Shown piece by piece: positions 4,918-7,639 of a stretch of 7,639 nucleotides of DNA; the stretch's first letter is position 1, and the number at the start of each line of letters is the position of its first letter. The notes under the pieces were generated by a model that did no database searches, was not told the DNA's origin, and saw only the letters and a program-made list of their open reading frames with translations. The position numbers and the translations under genes were made by a program. This DNA is from Candidatus Kuenenia stuttgartensis. Lineage in GTDB: Bacteria; Planctomycetota; UBA1135; UBA2386. The DNA is taken from contig CAMAUH010000202.1 in assembly GCA_945861365.1 (NCBI GenBank), positions 1 through 7,639 of the forward strand, written 5' to 3'.

Positions 4918-6807
4918 TCAACGCTTGGCGTCGGCGGCGTTCGGCGCGAATGCGGCCTGCCATGCGGCTTCGCCGCCGACCACCGGCAGCGTCAGCACCA
5001 GCGCATCGACGTCGATGCTGAGCTTGGTGCCGGGCTTCGGCCACAGCGTGAAGTCGTGGTCGCTGGCGAACACCATCAGGCCGATGCGCTCGCCGGCGGC
5101 GATGACCTGGTCGTCGGGCTGCAGGTCGAACGCGAGGTCACGGAACTTGCCGGGCTCGAGCGGCTCGCTCTTGCGCAGCGACGCAGCGTTCTGCGGATCG
5201 GCCCAGCCGCGCGTGATGATGTCGTCGGTCGCCTTGCGCGCGCCGGTCCACGGCAGCGACACGATCCACACCGACAGGTTCACCGCCGGCTTGTCGGCTG
5301 CCACCTTCAGCTGGATGCGCGCGGTGCCCGACAGGTGCAGCGGCTGCGTCAGCGTCGCGGTCGCGAACAGCAGGCGGTGCTCCGACGTCTCGGCCTGCGC
5401 CAGCTGGCCGCCCTTCTGGGCGACGTCGTCGACGACGACGCCGATGCCCTGGCCCGGCTTCTTCGCGGTGCCCAGTTCACCGACCCCGTGCCCGTCGCCG
5501 GCCGGGTGCAGCACCACCGGCTTGCTGTCCGGGTGCGGGTAGTCCGGGTACTGCGTCGGCGCGCTCATCTTGTCGCCTTCGCGCACGATCCACGCCTTCG
5601 GCTCCTTCTCGACGCCGTTGTCGACGCCGCACAGGAAGCGCGTGAACCAGCGGTTGATCAGCTTGAACGGCGGCTCGCCGCCGTGGCCGGCCTGGTGGAA
5701 GTAGGCCATGCACGGCACGCCCTTCTGCTTCAGCGCCGCGTAGACCTTGACGCTGTTCTCCGGCATCACGTTCCAGTCGTTGAAGCCGTGCGCCATCAGC
5801 GTCGGGCACGTGTACTTGTCGAGCTGGTTCAGGTAGTCGCGCGCGGCCCAGAAGTCGTTGTAGTCGCCGTGCGCGCGGTCGAGGCCCTTCGCCAGCTCGC
5901 CGTCGCGCACGTTCTCGATGCACCAGCCGCGGCGCTTGGGATCACCGCTGGCGACGAAGTCGAACAGCACGTCCATGTCCTCACCGAGGTAGCCGCCCGG
6001 GCTGCGCACGAGGCCGTTGCTGCGGTAGTAGAGGTACCACGACGTGGCCGGCGCGATCGGCACGATCGCGGCGAGGCCCTGCACGCCGGTGGTCGCGGCG
6101 GCGACCGGCAGCGTGCCGTTGTAGGACGTGCCGATCATGCCGACCTTGCCCGAGCACCAGTCGGCCTTCACTTCCTCGTTGCCGTCGAGGGTCTTGAAGG
6201 CCTTCCGGCGCCCGCACAGCCAATCGACGACGGCCTGCGGCGCCTGCGCTTCGTTGGGGCCGCCGATCGACGGGCAACCCTGCGACCAGCCGGTGCCCGG
6301 CGAGCACGAGTGCACGACCGCGAAGCCGCGCTGCAGCCAGCGCTGCACCTCCGACTGCGAGATCATGCCCGGCTCCTTGCCGAAGCCGATCGGCGCCATC
6401 GTCGGGCGCTTCGGCGATTCCTCACCGAGCTCCTGCTTGACGTCCCAGTAGTAGCTGAGGTCGCTCGGCCCGGTGCCGGCGAAGTACGGGCTCGTCTCGT
6501 AGACGACCGGCACCTTCAAGCCTTCGGTCTTGGTCTGTTCGGGCCGCGTCACGTCGACGTGCAGGCGGTCGGGCCGACCGTCCTTGTCGGAGTCGAACGG
6601 CGCCTCGACGAACATCCATTCGCGGATCCACTTCTTGCGGTCCTTGAAGGCGTCGACGACCTGCGCTTCGCCGTCGGTGAACACCTGCTTCGCCTTCTCG
6701 GCGGCAGCGGCGGGTGGCTTGTCGTCCTGCGCGCGCAACAGCGGCAGCAGCGCGGACAGCAACAGCAGCGGGGTGAGGGGAACGGACAGCGGAGCGGTTC
6801 TCGGCAT
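4918..6807 (-). CDS. Secreted Xaa-Pro dipeptidyl-peptidase-like S15 hydrolase
   Basis: A 629-residue alpha/beta-hydrolase of peptidase family S15, resembling the Xaa-Pro dipeptidyl-peptidases (PepX type) of actinobacteria. It would remove N-terminal X-Pro dipeptides from peptides outside the cytoplasm. A signal peptide is visible: basic start, hydrophobic LTPLLLLSALLPLL, likely cleavage after LRA at residue 26; no lipobox Cys. The catalytic set is S228 in GTSYNG, D344 in HGFNDWNV and H375 in QAGHGG. The segment FDSDKDGRPDRLHVDVTRP (71-89) is a family hallmark and contains a DxDxDG calcium-loop-like motif. PGGYLGEDMD (270-279) is also typical. The C-terminal 200 residues form the beta-rich S15 domain, ending with LWPKPGTKLSIDV. 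Cocaine-esterase/acylase relatives share the fold, so the exact substrate is not proven. It is the first gene of the leftward cluster; the next gene begins 27 nt after its stop. The ATG at 6807 is chosen because it places the signal peptide at the N-terminus; no strong Shine-Dalgarno precedes it. Confidence 0.88.
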   Translation of the reverse strand: MPRTAPLSVPLTPLLLLSALLPLLRAQDDKPPAAAAEKAKQVFTDGEAQVVDAFKDRKKWIREWMFVEAPFDSDKDGRPDRLHVDVTRPEQTKTEGLKVPVVYETSPYFAGTGPSDLSYYWDVKQELGEESPKRPTMAPIGFGKEPGMISQSEVQRWLQRGFAVVHSCSPGTGWSQGCPSIGGPNEAQAPQAVVDWLCGRRKAFKTLDGNEEVKADWCSGKVGMIGTSYNGTLPVAAATTGVQGLAAIVPIAPATSWYLYYRSNGLVRSPGGYLGEDMDVLFDFVASGDPKRRGWCIENVRDGELAKGLDRAHGDYNDFWAARDYLNQLDKYTCPTLMAHGFNDWNVMPENSVKVYAALKQKGVPCMAYFHQAGHGGEPPFKLINRWFTRFLCGVDNGVEKEPKAWIVREGDKMSAPTQYPDYPHPDSKPVVLHPAGDGHGVGELGTAKKPGQGIGVVVDDVAQKGGQLAQAETSEHRLLFATATLTQPLHLSGTARIQLKVAADKPAVNLSVWIVSLPWTGARKATDDIITRGWADPQNAASLRKSEPLEPGKFRDLAFDLQPDDQVIAAGERIGLMVFASDHDFTLWPKPGTKLSIDVDALVLTLPVVGGEAAWQAAFAPNAADAKR

Positions 6808-6836
6808 GCGGTACTTCGCGATCGGGAAGGCGGCGG

Positions 6837-6842
6837 AGGATA
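6837..6842 (-). promoter_or_regulatory. Possible -10 hexamer for the S15 peptidase gene
   Basis: On the minus strand the hexamer TATCCT (preceded by GC) lies 29 nt before the ATG at 6807, a spacing that would give a 5' leader of about 20 nt. No recognisable -35 TTGACA-like box sits 16-18 nt upstream, so this rests on the -10 match and position only. Confidence 0.22.
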
Positions 6843-6984
6843 GCGGGGCCCCCGAACCGGCGGATCCCGGCTCTACGAACCGTGAACAGATCCTGCGAAC
6901 GGGCAGGGCATCTTGCGCCAGGGAGCGACAGGCCCCTTGGGCGAGAACGCGGCATCAGGTCCGCGGAGCCACGAGCGACGACGG

Positions 6985-7036
6985 ACGCTATCAGCGGTGA
7001 TACTTACATCGATGATAGTGTCATGAAAGATAGTCT
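6985..7036. promoter_or_regulatory. A+T-rich patch with overlapping palindromes and GATA repeats, candidate operator
   Basis: About 60% A+T by count (31 of 52), in sharp contrast to its surroundings. It contains a perfect repeat TATCA-GCGG-TGATA (6989-7002). It also contains a 24-nt imperfect palindrome centred on ATCGAT (6999-7022; 9 of 12 pairs match). The hexamer GATAGT appears twice in direct orientation at 7014 and 7029, 15 bp apart. TATC or GATA occurs four times in 44 bp. Clustered dyads of this kind typically bind dimeric repressors or activators. It lies about 180-230 nt upstream of the S15 peptidase start and outside any gene. The regulator is not identifiable from this window, and no good sigma-70 hexamer pair was found inside it. 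Confidence 0.4.
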
Positions 7037-7134
7037 TCCGGATGACGCGCCCCGACTGGATCGCACGCGACCGGCCAAGCCGCGAAGAACCTGCCACGCA
7101 CCACTTGGCATGACGGATACGACCACCCGAGCGC

Positions 7135-7639
7135 TCATCGCGGCGACGGGATGCGCTCGCCCCACATGCGCCGCCACAGCCAGGCCAACCCGCGCCCGAC
7201 GTCGATGCGCGAGCCACGTTTCTCCGGCACCGGCAGCGCCTGCAGCGCGCCGTTCGCATCGACCGCCGCGACGTCGAACGCGAACACGTAGAACGGCTCC
7301 TGCCCCATGCGCAGGTCGGTGACGCGCACGCGGCCATCGATGCGTTCGGCCTTGCAGCAGCCGCCGCTGAACCACACGGCGCGGTCGACGCTCCAGGTGC
7401 CGCGCAGTGCGGCGAGGTCGGCGGCGCCGCGGTCGATGCGCTGCCACTGCACGCTGCGGTCCACATCGCACAGCGACCAGAAGCCCTCGTACGCCGCCTC
7501 CGGCGTCACCGCGACGCAGCGCCACAGCAGCGTCTGCAGCGGGGCAGGCGTCACGACGACGTGTTCGCTCGCGAGACCTTGCGCTGCCAGCGACGCGCGG
7601 GCGACCTCGACCGCCTGCGCCTGCGCGAACACGCTCCAC
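7135..7639 (-). CDS. YdjM-family inner-membrane 'metal-dependent hydrolase', C-terminal part
   Basis: The frame is open to the window edge, so only the last 167 or so residues are visible and the true start lies beyond 7639. The fragment matches the soluble C-terminal portion of YdjM-like proteins, the family annotated as LexA-binding inner-membrane putative hydrolases. Motifs seen are VTPAPLQTLLWRCVAV, a YEGFWSLCD segment, VWFSGGCCKAERIDGRVRV, and TDLRMGQEPFYVFAFDVA, the last being the most diagnostic. Family members carry N-terminal membrane segments with a His/Asp-rich putative metal site; those are off-window, so catalytic competence cannot be judged. It ends in a basic tail (WRRMWGERIPSPR) with a TGA stop. 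It is on the same strand as the peptidase cluster but separated by a 327-nt gap, so it is probably a separate transcription unit. Biological role is poorly known across the family. Confidence 0.75.
   Translation of the reverse strand, partial: WSVFAQAQAVEVARASLAAQGLASEHVVVTPAPLQTLLWRCVAVTPEAAYEGFWSLCDVDRSVQWQRIDRGAADLAALRGTWSVDRAVWFSGGCCKAERIDGRVRVTDLRMGQEPFYVFAFDVAAVDANGALQALPVPEKRGSRIDVGRGLAWLWRRMWGERIPSPR

Larger units (their letters stand above)
6808..7134. other. Intergenic region upstream of the S15 peptidase gene
   Basis: This 327-nt gap separates the stop of the YdjM-like gene from the start of the S15 peptidase gene; both are on the minus strand. No credible gene is seen. The plus-strand open frame that crosses it (6882-7322) runs into the YdjM-like gene and has shadow-like Arg/Pro/Ala-rich composition. 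The gap contains the A+T-rich palindromic patch at 6985-7036 and a possible -10 hexamer at 6837-6842. A very weak inverted repeat (TGCCA/TGGCA, 7092-7110) follows the YdjM-like stop. It probably holds the promoter of the peptidase-FHA-sigma cluster. Confidence 0.55.

Noticed and set aside
4594..6843. Long plus-strand open frame (749 codons) opposite the S15 peptidase gene
   Set aside because: It is antisense to a gene with clear S15 motifs, has Arg/Ala/Val-rich shadow composition and no recognisable domain. Such frames are expected opposite GC-rich codons.
7092..7110. TGCCA/TGGCA inverted repeat after the YdjM-like gene as a terminator
   Set aside because: The stem is only 5 bp with a 9-nt loop and no proper T-run follows on the minus strand.
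6882..7322. Plus-strand frame of 146 codons crossing the intergenic region
   Set aside because: Its second half is antisense to the YdjM-like gene and is nearly pure Arg/Pro/Ala/Thr; no motif or ribosome-binding site supports it.
1..7639. CRISPR arrays, tRNA or rRNA genes, insertion sequences, phage attachment sites
   Set aside because: No regularly spaced repeats, no cloverleaf or rRNA-like segments, no transposase motifs and no terminal repeats were recognised by eye on either strand.

Overview
This is a very GC-rich stretch from a bacterial chromosome, with C or G in almost every third codon position. It carries two partial genes at the edges and three complete genes between them. The lineage is uncertain. 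The style of the ECF sigma factor, a secreted S15 peptidase with an alanine/proline-rich mature start, and a large kinase-like/FHA regulatory protein all suit Planctomycetota or a similar large-genome, high-GC phylum such as the myxobacteria. No marker gene in the window settles it.

Layout. Positions 2-874 (+) hold the C-terminal end of a fused B12-dependent isobutyryl-CoA mutase. It converges on a leftward block, with a cluster of inverted repeats at the junction (859-907). The leftward (minus-strand) block reads, in transcription order: a secreted Xaa-Pro dipeptidyl-peptidase-like S15 enzyme (6807-4918), a protein of about 1,080 residues with a degenerate kinase fold, an FHA domain and a type-VI-secretion-type FHA C-terminal domain (4890-1651), and an ECF-type sigma factor (1585-896). 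The gaps are 27 and 65 nt, so the three may be co-transcribed. Upstream of the peptidase is a 327-nt intergenic region (6808-7134) containing an A+T-rich patch with palindromes and repeated GATA/TATC motifs. Beyond it, on the same strand, is the C-terminal end of a YdjM-type inner-membrane 'metal-dependent hydrolase' (7639-7135) that runs off the window.

How the genes may work together. The most interesting object is the pseudokinase-FHA-TagH-like protein next to an ECF sigma factor. In classical type VI secretion, a kinase (PpkA) and its FHA substrate (Fha/TagH) are separate proteins. Here a kinase-like fold that has lost its catalytic Asp, an FHA domain, and a domain resembling the TagH C-terminus lie on one chain. 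Kinase-associated ECF sigma factors are known, so a sensing module (pseudokinase/FHA) coupled to a transcriptional output (sigma) is a reasonable hypothesis. It is inference: no other secretion-system gene is visible in this window. The mutase and the YdjM-like gene look like unrelated neighbours.
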